A stretch of 21,463 nucleotides of DNA from SKNW01 sp050485865 (GCA_050485865.1 JBJHCE010000039.1:1-21463), one strand, 5' to 3'. Shown: positions 1 to 7,439, numbered from the stretch's first letter. Made by a program: numbers and translations. The notes: a model not told the origin generated them from the sequence alone.

Positions 1-38
1 GAATCTCGCACAGAAACCTTGTGTACCCGTAACCGCGA

Positions 39-55
39 TGCACAAATGTTGTGAA
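39..55. promoter_or_regulatory. NtrC-type activator-binding site (site A)
   Basis: The 17-bp sequence TGCACAAATGTTGTGAA has a perfect inner dyad, CACAA-ATG-TTGTG. Its GCAC-N7-GTG layout matches the known 17-bp NtrC site geometry. A 13/17 match lies directly after the downstream activator gene (1545-1561). Its place ahead of the activator gene suggests autoregulation; that is inference. Confidence 0.5.
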
Positions 56-60
56 GCAAG

Positions 61-120
61 GCCGGCACCGGCCGGCACCGGCCGGCCCCGGCCGCCTAGG
101 CCGGCCCTGGCCGCCCTGGC
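61..120. repeat. GC-rich 10-bp tandem repeats
   Basis: Two exact copies of GCCGGCACCG are followed by GCCGGCCCCG and then by three degenerate 10-mers rich in GGCC. The period equals about one helical turn. The tract lies between site A and the activator's leader. No function can be assigned. Confidence 0.6.
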
Positions 121-182
121 CGCCCCGCCCCCACCCCTACCGACCGCTCCCCGTGCCCCCACCCCGCCCCCGTCTCCTGCAT

Positions 183-254
183 TTCCTCCCCTCCTGCCGC
201 CCGACGGACCTGGGCGTGACCCTTCCTCCCCTCCTGGAGGGGGGGAGGGGAGGA
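183..254 (+). promoter_or_regulatory. Pyrimidine direct repeat and hairpin in activator leader
   Basis: TTCCTCCCCTCCTG occurs twice (183-196 and 223-236). The second copy can pair over 11 bp (224-234 with 244-254) with a purine run that contains a GGAGG. These CCTCC runs could mask purine-rich ribosome-binding sequence upstream of the activator start. The pairing is seen in the sequence; a regulatory role is inference. Nothing protein-coding is supported in 1-281. Confidence 0.35.
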
Positions 255-281
255 GATGTGGCGGTCGTGGAGGTGCGGTCC

Positions 282-1544
282 ATGGATGCCTTTCTCCGCG
301 CCCTCGGCCAGGAGCCGGGGTGGCGCGCCGCCCTCCTCGCGCCGGACGACGGCCCCCTGGCCCCGGCACTGGTCCAGCGGATCGCCGCATCCCTCCCCGA
401 GGGCGTCCTCGTGCTCTTCCGCGACGCGCCCGGGGTCGAGGAGGTGGTGGCCTCCGAGTCCGCCGGCGCCGCATCCCTCCTCCCCCGCTCGGTGGACCCG
501 ACCGAGGTGGTGTCCTTCCTCGAGCCCTACCTGGCAGAGGGCCCCGACCACCCCATCCCGGACGAGCCCGACGAAGACGCGGTGGTGGGGACGAGCCCCC
601 GCCTCGCCGAGGCCTACCGCACCGCAGCCCGGGTGGCCCCCACCTCCGCCACCGTCCTCATTCTCGGCGAGTCCGGGACCGGAAAGGAGCTCGTGGCCCG
701 CGCCCTCCACCGCCGGAGCGCCCGCGCCCGCGCCCCCTTCGTGGCCGTGAACTGCGCCGCCCTCCCCGACGGCCTCCTCGAAGCCGAGCTCTTCGGGTAC
801 GAGCGGGGGGCCTTCACCGGCGCCGTGGGGCGAAGCGACGGCCGGTTCGGCCGCGCCCACGGGGGCACCCTCTTCCTGGACGAGATCGGCGAGCTCGGCG
901 CACCGCTCCAGGCGAAGCTCCTCCGCGCCCTCGAGTCCGGCGAAATCGAGCGCCTGGGCGGGGGCGACCCCGTCCGTGTCGACGTCCGCATCGTCGCCGC
1001 CACGAACCGCGACCTCGAGGAGCGCGTGCGCTCGGGCGCCTTCCGGGAGGACCTCCTCTATCGCCTGGCGGTGGTCACGGTGGGCCTCCCCCCCTTGCGC
1101 GAGCGCCCCGAGGACGTGACCCCCCTCGCCCTCCACTTCGCCGCCCGCTTCGCCGCACGGTACGACCGTCCGGTCCGGGCCTTCTCCCGCGCCGCCCTCC
1201 TGAGCCTCCACGACCGCCCCTGGCCGGGGAACGTCCGCGAGCTCCGGAACGTGGTGGACCGCGGCGTCCTCCTGGCCCGGGGCGGGGTGATCCGGACCGT
1301 GGACCTGGCCGGCACCGACGAGGCACCCCGGGTCTCACCGCCGGGCGACGGCCTCGATCCGGCATACCCCGCATCCCTCTCGCTAAAGGAGGTGGAGGAG
1401 CGCCACATCCGCCGCGTCCTCCAGCGCACGGGGGGGCACCTGGGGGAGGCGGCGGAGACCCTGGGCGTGCACCGGAACACGATGACGGCGAAGCTCCGCG
1501 AGTACGGGATCGATCCCAGAAACCCTGCACCCCGGGCCGGCTGA
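282..1544 (+). CDS. Sigma-54-dependent transcriptional activator (bEBP), Fis-type HTH
   Basis: This 420-residue protein is a bacterial enhancer-binding protein that remodels sigma-54 RNA polymerase using ATP. The AAA+ domain spans roughly residues 105-345: Walker A GESGTGKE at 129-136, the sigma-54 contact loop GAFTGA at 176-181, Walker B LFLDE with Asp200, and the late WPGNVREL motif. A Fis-type helix-turn-helix occupies about 370-415. The first 95 residues look like a response-regulator receiver fold (a late A-G-A then Pro-rich stretch), but I cannot find a convincing phospho-acceptor Asp, so it may be a pseudo-receiver. ATG 282 is chosen because GGAGGT (269-274) sits 7 nt upstream; GTG 258 is an alternative with poorer spacing. 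No partner histidine kinase is visible. NtrC-type sites flank the gene, suggesting autoregulation and control of the next gene. Confidence 0.93.
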   Translation: MDAFLRALGQEPGWRAALLAPDDGPLAPALVQRIAASLPEGVLVLFRDAPGVEEVVASESAGAASLLPRSVDPTEVVSFLEPYLAEGPDHPIPDEPDEDAVVGTSPRLAEAYRTAARVAPTSATVLILGESGTGKELVARALHRRSARARAPFVAVNCAALPDGLLEAELFGYERGAFTGAVGRSDGRFGRAHGGTLFLDEIGELGAPLQAKLLRALESGEIERLGGGDPVRVDVRIVAATNRDLEERVRSGAFREDLLYRLAVVTVGLPPLRERPEDVTPLALHFAARFAARYDRPVRAFSRAALLSLHDRPWPGNVRELRNVVDRGVLLARGGVIRTVDLAGTDEAPRVSPPGDGLDPAYPASLSLKEVEERHIRRVLQRTGGHLGEAAETLGVHRNTMTAKLREYGIDPRNPAPRAG

Positions 1545-1561
1545 TGCACAACATTCGTGAA
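1545..1561. promoter_or_regulatory. NtrC-type activator-binding site (site B)
   Basis: TGCACAACATTCGTGAA starts at the base after the activator's stop codon and shares 13/17 bases with site A (14/17 in reverse orientation), including the outer TGCACAA and GTGAA arms. It lies about 60 bp upstream of the GG of a sigma-54-like promoter, a usable distance for an enhancer. Confidence 0.5.
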
Positions 1562-1612
1562 TCCACCCGGCTTCCTTTCGGGGGATGCGACGTCCCGGGC
1601 GGGGTTACGGCG

Positions 1613-1628
1613 TGGCACGCGGCGTGCG
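1613..1628 (+). promoter_or_regulatory. Sigma-54-like -24/-12 promoter
   Basis: TGGCACG-CGGC-GTGCG matches TGGCACG-N4-TTGCW with only the first T and the last W changed. The invariant GG (1614-1615) and GC (1626-1627) are correctly spaced. The predicted start near 1638 is very close to ATG 1645 and cuts into the purine-rich ribosome-binding site, which argues against it unless translation is leaderless. The core GCACG-CGG-CGTGC is also a perfect dyad and could instead be an operator. Confidence 0.4.
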
Positions 1629-1644
1629 CCCGGGGGAGAAGGCC

Positions 1645-2976
1645 ATGACCGACCCGCATCCTTCCCGAGCGCCCGTCCGTGTCGACGGGATCCTTCCCTT
1701 CGTGCCCGAGGGGCCGCCCTTCCGCAGGTGGACGGAGGCGCTCCTTTCGGCGTCGACCCCCGACCCGGAGCGGCGCTGGACCGGGTCGGGAGAGCTCGGG
1801 ACTGCCGGAAGCCGGGTCCTGGACCCGGAGCGGGTGCGAGACGAGCTGGAGCGGGTCGCCAGGGAGGAGGAGCGGGCGGCGCACCGCCGCGCCCGGACCC
1901 TGGCCGGGGTGGTGGAGGGCCTCGCCCGGGGGGACACGGCGGGCGCCATCGACCTTCTCCTGGGGGCCGGGTCGGGCTCTGAGGGTGAGACTCGCTTCGA
2001 GGAGGCGGAGGCCTGGTACCTGGCCGCCCGTGCACTGGCCCTCGAGGCGGGAAGCCCCCGGCGGGCCGAGGCGCTCCGGAAGGCGGCGCGCACGGCGCGG
2101 GCCCGGGCGGAGCTCGCGCTCGCCGCCCGGCGTTACGAAAAGGCCGCCCGGGAGGCCGAGGGCTCGGAAAGCACCGAGGACGCCGTCGTGGCCCGGACCG
2201 GGCGGGGGAACGTGGCGGTGGACCGGGGCGACTGGGACGATGCGGAGGGGTGGTACCGCTCGGCCCTCGAGGCAACGGAGCAGCCTCCCTTGCAGGGCCC
2301 GGCGGGGGCCCGCCTCCGATGGCCCCTGGCCCAGAACCTCGCGATCCTCGCCCGGGAGCGGGGGCGCCTGGACGAGGCGGAAGCCTGGCTCCGGAAGGGC
2401 GAGTCCTGGGCGGCCGAGGCCGACGACGAGGCCCGTGCGGCGGGGCGGGAGCCCGACGGGAGCCACCGCCTGGATCTTCCGAACGGGTGGGGTCAGCTGG
2501 CCCTTGCCCGGGGCGAGACCGCCCTCGCGGAGGCCCGGTTCCGCCAGGCCCTCGAGGGACCGGGCCCTCCCCTTTCCCGCATCGGCGTGCTCGTGAACCT
2601 GGGCGAGGCCCTCCTCCGGTCGGGGCGGGCTCTCGACGCGGGGGAGGTGGCGCGCCAGGCGGAGCTCGAGGCGCTTGCCGGAGGCGCCCCGGGGCGACTT
2701 CCGGAGATCTACCGCCTCCTGGCCCGGGTGCTCCGTGCCCGGGAAGAGCCCGGCGCCCACGTCTTCCTCGAGCGGGCCCTGGAGCTGGTGCGGGCCAGGC
2801 GTCTCCCGGTCCGGGAGGAGGCGCGCACCCTCAGGGCCTGGGCCGAACTCCTGAGGGAGGACGACGACGAGGAACGGGCCACCGAGGCCGAGACCATGGC
2901 CCGGGACCTCGAGGCGTCGGGACGGCCCCGGGACCACCGAGGCACGGAAACGAATCCGCTGGAGAAAGCGCCATGA
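1645..2976 (+). CDS. TPR-repeat protein of unknown partner
   Basis: A 443-residue helical protein with at least five tetratricopeptide-like units from about residue 110 onward, recognisable by repeated FEEAEAWYLAA, WDDAEGWYRSAL, LDEAEAWLRKG and ALAEARFRQAL helices. TPR arrays bind other proteins; no enzymatic domain or signal peptide is visible, so a cytoplasmic scaffold is likely. The ATG has a purine-rich ribosome-binding stretch (1632-1642). It lies 100 bp after the sigma-54 activator, downstream of the proposed activator site and sigma-54-like promoter, so it is a candidate target. Its stop overlaps the next start as ATGA, implying translational coupling with the lipoprotein. The N-terminal 60 residues are low in recognisable structure. 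The TPR call is firm; the role is unknown. Confidence 0.8.
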   Translation: MTDPHPSRAPVRVDGILPFVPEGPPFRRWTEALLSASTPDPERRWTGSGELGTAGSRVLDPERVRDELERVAREEERAAHRRARTLAGVVEGLARGDTAGAIDLLLGAGSGSEGETRFEEAEAWYLAARALALEAGSPRRAEALRKAARTARARAELALAARRYEKAAREAEGSESTEDAVVARTGRGNVAVDRGDWDDAEGWYRSALEATEQPPLQGPAGARLRWPLAQNLAILARERGRLDEAEAWLRKGESWAAEADDEARAAGREPDGSHRLDLPNGWGQLALARGETALAEARFRQALEGPGPPLSRIGVLVNLGEALLRSGRALDAGEVARQAELEALAGGAPGRLPEIYRLLARVLRAREEPGAHVFLERALELVRARRLPVREEARTLRAWAELLREDDDEERATEAETMARDLEASGRPRDHRGTETNPLEKAP

Positions 2977-3626
2977 AGAACCAGACCCCCCCCGGATCCG
3001 GCCACCGGCCACTCGGGCTCGGGCCCGTCTTCGCCCTCGTCGTGCTCGCCTTCCTCTCTGCCTGCGGAGGGAACGTCACCTCCGGAGGCTTCGGCGAGGT
3101 CGAGGTCCTCCTTTCGTCGGACCAGGTGGCGGAGCTGACCCAGGGGGCCCTCCAGTCGCTGGGCGTCGCCCCCGCGGAGGCGGCCGGACTCGAGGGGACC
3201 CTGACCGTGACCGTCCGGAGCTTCATCCGCTCCGGACGGGGAATCTGGATCGAGCTCACGAACGGGCCGCAGCAGCTCGTCCTTCCCCTGGAGGATCCGA
3301 CCCCGGTCCAGGTGGCCCGGCTGGAGCTTTTCGAAGGTCCGTACGACGCGGTGCGCACCCATTTCGGCCGGATCCGGGTGCGGGTGGAGCGGGGGCTCAC
3401 CGTGGGCGGCGAGCCCGTGACCGGCGACGTCGAGGTCGAACTGGGCATCGACGGCGCCCTCCTCGTGGAGCTTCGCCCCCTCCGGGTGGCCCGCCGCGAG
3501 CGGCTCTCCGTGCTCCTGGAGATGAACGCCCGGCGCTGGCTACCCTTCCTGGACCGGGAGCGGCGCCTCGTCGGGGAACCGGATTTCCGGAGGGAGTTCC
3601 GGGTCAGGACCCGGGCGGGAGGCTGA
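2973..3626 (+). CDS. Putative lipoprotein, beta-rich, unknown function
   Basis: A 217-residue protein with a lipoprotein signal: hydrophobic stretch (residues 14-28) and lipobox LSAC with Cys31. The mature part starts with a glycine-rich segment and is mostly alternating hydrophobic/charged strands (EVEVLL, LTVTVRSF, IRVRVERGL, VEVELGI), suggesting a beta sandwich. The layout faintly recalls DUF4382-type exported proteins, but I cannot assign a family. It starts inside the TPR gene's stop (ATGA) with a GGAG-type site at 2961-2964, so the two are very likely made together. Its 3' end overlaps the oppositely oriented D-aminoacylase gene by 23 bp. Confidence 0.75.
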   Translation: MKNQTPPGSGHRPLGLGPVFALVVLAFLSACGGNVTSGGFGEVEVLLSSDQVAELTQGALQSLGVAPAEAAGLEGTLTVTVRSFIRSGRGIWIELTNGPQQLVLPLEDPTPVQVARLELFEGPYDAVRTHFGRIRVRVERGLTVGGEPVTGDVEVELGIDGALLVELRPLRVARRERLSVLLEMNARRWLPFLDRERRLVGEPDFRREFRVRTRAGG

Positions 3627-5298
3627 CGCGCCGGAGGACCGCTCCCGGCCCGCCGACGGCATCGGGACCGGGCGCGATGCCGTCGCCCCGGACCTGCACG
3701 CCGTTCACCCAGACCCCGTCCATGCCCCGGGCCAGGCGGTGGGGCTCCTCGAAGTCGGCGGTGTCCTCCACCCGGTCGGGGTGGAAGAGGAGGAAGTCGG
3801 CGGCGAACCCGGGGCGGAGGTATCCCCGTGGGCGCTCCACGCGGGCGGGGTCCGAGAGGCGGAAGAGGTCGGCGGTCTGCCCCGACATCTTCCGGACCGC
3901 CTCCTCGATGGAAAGCCGCTCCTCCTCCACCACGAACCGGCGGATTACGAGGGCGAAGGCCCCGTACCCCCGGGGATGCCCCATCACCGGGCTCCCGTCG
4001 GTGGAAACCACCGTGTGGGGATCCATGAGAAACCGGGCCATGACCGCGTCGTCCATCACGAAGTAGGCAGCCCGGGCACCCCCGGGTCCCAGCTCCGCCA
4101 GGACCTCCTCGTAGGGGCGGCCGGTGGCCTCGGCCGCTTCGGCCAGGGTGCGGCCGGCGAAGGGTCCGGTTCCGAAGAGGGTGGCCGCGGGGCCGTTTCG
4201 GCTCTCGACCCGCGCCCGGAGGTGCTCGAGGAGCTCGGCCCGCCGGGCCGGGGCCACCTCCTCGTAGTTCGCCGGGGGTCGCGCCCAATCCGGAAACAGA
4301 ATTCCAATTCCGGTAAAGCTCGCCGTGTACGGGTAGACGTCGGCGCTTGCCTGGGTCCCCTCCTCCCGGGCCCGGTCCATCCGCCGGAGGATCCGGTCGG
4401 CGAGTCCCGCGTCGTCCCCCAGCACCACCTTCAGGTGGGAGGCGTGGACCCGGGCGCCGGACCTCCGCCCCTGCTCGAGGAGCTCCTCGAGGGAGTCCTC
4501 CACCCGGTCGGCGTCCTCGTTTCGCATGTGGCTCGAGATGATCCCGTCGCGGCGGGCCACCTCCTCGCCGAAGCGGGCGAGCTCGTCCGGGTCGGCGGGG
4601 AGCCCCGCGTCGTACTCGAGCCCCAGGCTCACCCCGAAGGCACCGGCGTCCATGGCCCGGGCCACGAGCTCGGCCAGGCGCTCCCGCCCCTCCGGCGTCG
4701 AGGGCTCGTATCCCATTCCGGACTCCATGCGGAGGGTCCCGTGCCCGGCGAGCCAGGCCACGTTCGACCAGGGGCCGAGCGCCTCGGCCTCGGCCATGAC
4801 CCCGGGGAGCGCAGCGGCCCGGGGGCTCGAGCCGTCCATGCCGAGGATCACGGTGGTGATCCCCTGCGCCAGGAAGTTCGGAAATCCCGGGGTCTCGAGC
4901 GGATCACCGTGGGCGTGCGCATCGATGAATCCTGGCGAGAGCACCCGCCCCCCGGCGTCGATCCACCGGTCGGCCGCGAGGGAGTCCGGGCCCAGGGGGC
5001 CCACGTAGGCAATCACCCCGTCCTTCACGAGGATCCCCCCCTCGCGGGCGGGTGCACCACTTCCGTCCACGACCCGGGCGCCATGCACCCCGAGGTCCCA
5101 CGGACCCTCCTCCACGGGCTCCGCGCCCCAGGCGGCGTGGAAGGCCGCCACTGCCGGGTCCACCGGGAGGGTGTCGGTCGCGGACGGGCCCTCCTGGGGA
5201 CCCGGATCCCCGCATCCGGGAAGGAGAAGGGCTCCCGCAGCCAGGGAAACAAGGGCCCGTGCCCGGGGGCGACGGCCGGAACTGGAAAGGTGTGCCAT
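3604..5298 (-). CDS. N-acyl-D-amino-acid deacylase (D-aminoacylase), predicted lipoprotein
   Basis: This 564-residue amidohydrolase hydrolyses N-acyl-D-amino acids in its family. A lipoprotein signal ends in LPGC with Cys29, placing it in the envelope. Metal-binding residues seen are His128 and His130 in IDAHAHGD, His257 in SSHMRN, His288 in ASHLK, and Asp434 in STDGSP; the C-terminal beta-subdomain closes with MDGVWVNGVQV. In characterised D-aminoacylase a Cys in a GNCG-like turn is a tight zinc ligand; here the matching turn is GMDG with Asp155, so metal binding may differ. Length and order fit the family. ATG 5298 is chosen because it begins the signal peptide; no strong Shine-Dalgarno is visible. 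It is divergent from the phosphatidyltransferase gene. The family call is sure; the substrate is not. Confidence 0.9.
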   Translation of the reverse strand: MAHLSSSGRRPRARALVSLAAGALLLPGCGDPGPQEGPSATDTLPVDPAVAAFHAAWGAEPVEEGPWDLGVHGARVVDGSGAPAREGGILVKDGVIAYVGPLGPDSLAADRWIDAGGRVLSPGFIDAHAHGDPLETPGFPNFLAQGITTVILGMDGSSPRAAALPGVMAEAEALGPWSNVAWLAGHGTLRMESGMGYEPSTPEGRERLAELVARAMDAGAFGVSLGLEYDAGLPADPDELARFGEEVARRDGIISSHMRNEDADRVEDSLEELLEQGRRSGARVHASHLKVVLGDDAGLADRILRRMDRAREEGTQASADVYPYTASFTGIGILFPDWARPPANYEEVAPARRAELLEHLRARVESRNGPAATLFGTGPFAGRTLAEAAEATGRPYEEVLAELGPGGARAAYFVMDDAVMARFLMDPHTVVSTDGSPVMGHPRGYGAFALVIRRFVVEEERLSIEEAVRKMSGQTADLFRLSDPARVERPRGYLRPGFAADFLLFHPDRVEDTADFEEPHRLARGMDGVWVNGVQVRGDGIAPGPDAVGGPGAVLRRVSLPPGS

Positions 5299-5359
5299 GG
5301 TCGCGATTCCGGTGGGAGGAGGGGATCGGGGATGCGGGATCGGGGGGGAAACCCCGGGG

Positions 5360-5365
5360 TAGCCT
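5360..5365 (+). promoter_or_regulatory. -10-like element of an apparently leaderless gene
   Basis: TAGCCT ends 6 nt before ATG 5372, putting the expected transcription start on the A of the start codon. No Shine-Dalgarno precedes that ATG. No good -35 is seen about 17 bp upstream. Confidence 0.35.
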
Positions 5366-5371
5366 CCCGCC

Positions 5372-6025
5372 ATGCTCGACGATCGCCTGCGCGGCGTCAA
5401 GGAACGCCTCCTCGCCCCGGTGGCCCGACGCCTACCCGACGCGGTCACCCCGGCCCGTCTGACCCTCCTCGCCACCGGGGTGGGCCTCGCCTCCGCCGCC
5501 GCCGCCTGGCAGGGGGCGTTCGGCGCGGCGCTGGGGCTCTGGCTCACGAGCCGCTTCCTCGACGGCCTCGACGGTACGGTGGCCCGGGTGCGAGGGCGCT
5601 CCACCGGGATCGGCGGCTACCTCGACATTCTGGGAGACACCGTGGTCTACGCGGCGATCCCCCTGGGGGTGGCCGCCCACCTGGGCACCCCGGAAGGATG
5701 GATGGTGGTGGCGGTGCTCCTCGGCACCTTCTACCTGAACGCCCTGTCCTGGAGCTACCTGGCCACCCTCCTCGTGGCCCGCGGGGCGCCCGTGCGATCC
5801 ATCGAGCCCCGGGCGAACGGGGGGAGCTACCTCACCGCCACCCCCATGCCCCGGGGGCTCATCGAGGGCACGGAGACGGTGGTCCTCTACGCACTCGTCC
5901 TCGCCTTCCCCGGGTGGGCCCTCCCCCTCTTCGGGGTCATGGCGCTCCTCACCCTCTTCACCGTGCTGGAGCGGGCGCTTGGGGCGAAGCGTCTCCTGGA
6001 GCGCAACGGAGGTCCGGAGGGGTGA
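5372..6025 (+). CDS. CDP-alcohol phosphatidyltransferase family membrane enzyme
   Basis: A 217-residue integral membrane protein carrying the complete CDP-alcohol phosphotransferase signature: Asp67-Gly68, Ala71-Arg72, Gly81, Asp85 and Asp89, spaced DG-X2-AR-X8-G-X3-D-X3-D. Members transfer a phosphoalcohol from a CDP-linked donor to an acceptor alcohol in phospholipid synthesis at the cytoplasmic membrane. Several hydrophobic segments (about 29-63, 88-125, 170-205) fit the usual six helices. The motif does not tell whether the product is phosphatidylglycerol phosphate, phosphatidylinositol phosphate or another lipid. The start has no Shine-Dalgarno but a -10-like TAGCCT 6 nt upstream, so translation may be leaderless. 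It ends 9 bp from the convergent serpin gene. Confidence 0.88.
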   Translation: MLDDRLRGVKERLLAPVARRLPDAVTPARLTLLATGVGLASAAAAWQGAFGAALGLWLTSRFLDGLDGTVARVRGRSTGIGGYLDILGDTVVYAAIPLGVAAHLGTPEGWMVVAVLLGTFYLNALSWSYLATLLVARGAPVRSIEPRANGGSYLTATPMPRGLIEGTETVVLYALVLAFPGWALPLFGVMALLTLFTVLERALGAKRLLERNGGPEG

Positions 6026-6034
6026 ACCCGGGGC

Positions 6035-7306
6035 TCAGCCCTCCGTCGGCGCCTCCTGGATCGCGCCGGCGAAGAGGACCGTGCCCGAGTGCCGCTCGCG
6101 GATCACGAGGAGGAAGGGGCGGTCCACGATGAACGACGGGGGCATGGAGGTCACACGGATTTCCACCGAGGTCACGGCGGCGGCCTCGGTCCCGCGCTCG
6201 TCAACGCGCATGTACGTCTTGTGCTGCACGTCGCTCACGTAGAGCTCCGCGGCTTCCTCGAAGAGACGGGAGAGGTCGGCTTCCCGGGCGGAGAAGAGCG
6301 CCGACATTCCGAGCGCCTGGAGGGACTCGGCGAGGCTCCCCTCCCATTCGAGGGTGAATCGGGGGAGACCGACGAGGCCGTCCACCTCGACCAGGCCGGT
6401 GGTGAGCGCCGCCCACCCCGCGTCGTCCATTTCCGCGAGGAGCTCCGCCACCGTGGCCCCGGTGCGGGGAAGCACCACGGTCATGGACCAGGCGGCGCCG
6501 CCATAGGGCAGGTCCAGCGAGCGGTGTCCGTTCCAGCTCCCGGTGCGGAACTTCCCTTCGCGGTGCATCATCCGCACCGTCGAGGTGCTGCCGTCTGCGG
6601 CCCGGAAGGCGTGGTCACGGGTCTCCGCCGGATCGAAGGCGGCCCGCCAGTCGCCCAGGAAGTGGAGGGCGTTCACGAGGTAGGCCACGGCGTCCGCGGG
6701 GATCGGGCGGGGGGCGATCCCGTCGATGCGATCCCGGGTGGCAGCCTTCACCCAGTCATCGATCCGGTCCGGGGCACCGGGATCGCGGAAATCGAGGGCC
6801 GTGACCGGGGCCCGGAAGTATGCATCCACAGCCTCGGAAAAGGTGGAACGGACGGTCCACGGCTCATCGTGCCAGACGCTGTTCGCCACCTGGAAGGAGA
6901 CCTTCGGGTCCACCGTCTCGAGGAGCTCCACCAGGTCCCGGTAGCTCCGGTTGATGGCATCGCGCCCGAGGGGGGTGCCGTCGGGGGCGTGGAGGCCGAG
7001 GACCTCCACCATCTGGTCGAAGGTCTCGCCCTCGGCGGCGTTCAGGGCCATGCCGAGCGCCACCGAGACGCTGAAGGGCGAGAGCACGTGGGTCTCGGCG
7101 GGGTCGGCGGCCAGCACCTCGCGGAGGAGGGCGAAGCCGAAGCCCGTGGAGCCCCGGAGCAGGGTGGTCTCTGCCGTGGTGAGGGCGCGGGGGAGCTCGG
7201 TGATCTCGGCCGGGGGGCCCGGGTCGGCGCTGCTCCCGGTGATCCAGTCGCATCCGGCGAGGAGGATCGCGGGGGCGAGGAGGAGGGCGGATCGACGAAG
7301 GTGCAT
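6035..7306 (-). CDS. Serpin-family protease inhibitor, predicted lipoprotein
   Basis: A 423-residue serpin, close to the family's usual core length plus an export signal. The signal ends in LAGC with Cys19, so the protein is probably lipid-anchored in the envelope. Serpin landmarks are SPFSVSVALGMALNAAEGET (76-95), ANSVW, VNALHFLGDWRAAFDP and the C-terminal VDRPFLLVI. The hinge of the reactive loop is GTEAAAVTS (372-380), with the small residues needed for loop insertion, so an inhibitory serpin is likely. Alignment to alpha-1-antitrypsin from the hinge to the R-P-F motif puts the scissile bond at Thr386-Ser387. GGGAG lies 7 nt before ATG 7306. No protease gene sits beside it, so the target is unknown; defence against external or envelope proteases is inference. 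Confidence 0.95.
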   Translation of the reverse strand: MHLRRSALLLAPAILLAGCDWITGSSADPGPPAEITELPRALTTAETTLLRGSTGFGFALLREVLAADPAETHVLSPFSVSVALGMALNAAEGETFDQMVEVLGLHAPDGTPLGRDAINRSYRDLVELLETVDPKVSFQVANSVWHDEPWTVRSTFSEAVDAYFRAPVTALDFRDPGAPDRIDDWVKAATRDRIDGIAPRPIPADAVAYLVNALHFLGDWRAAFDPAETRDHAFRAADGSTSTVRMMHREGKFRTGSWNGHRSLDLPYGGAAWSMTVVLPRTGATVAELLAEMDDAGWAALTTGLVEVDGLVGLPRFTLEWEGSLAESLQALGMSALFSAREADLSRLFEEAAELYVSDVQHKTYMRVDERGTEAAAVTSVEIRVTSMPPSFIVDRPFLLVIRERHSGTVLFAGAIQEAPTEG

Positions 7307-7410
7307 GGGGGGGCTCCCGTTCGGTTCTGGCGGTTCAGGCGGTACGGATCGGCCGGCGCCGGTGCTCCGGAGGCGCGTCGCAAGGGGAAAACGAACGGGG
7401 AGGGGGCCAT

Positions 7411-7439
7411 GTGACACCCGGCCGGGGGGCGCGTATCTT
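7411..7439 (+). promoter_or_regulatory. Sigma-70-type promoter of the oxidoreductase operon
   Basis: GTGACA (7411-7416), a 17-bp spacer and TATCTT (7434-7439) give 5/6 and 4/6 matches to consensus. The expected start near 7446 leaves about 56 nt before the TTG start codon. Confidence 0.55.

Noticed and set aside
7..24. A third activator site, CACAGAAACCTTGTG
   Set aside because: Its half-sites are imperfect and the spacing differs from sites A and B.
258..281. GTG 258 as the activator's start
   Set aside because: The GGAGG lies only 4 nt before it, whereas ATG 282 has GGAGGT at 7 nt. It is kept only as an alternative.
38..1648. A 536-codon open frame over the activator gene
   Set aside because: It is a shadow of the activator gene, extremely Arg/Pro/Gly-rich with no domains, as expected for the wrong frame in GC-rich coding DNA.
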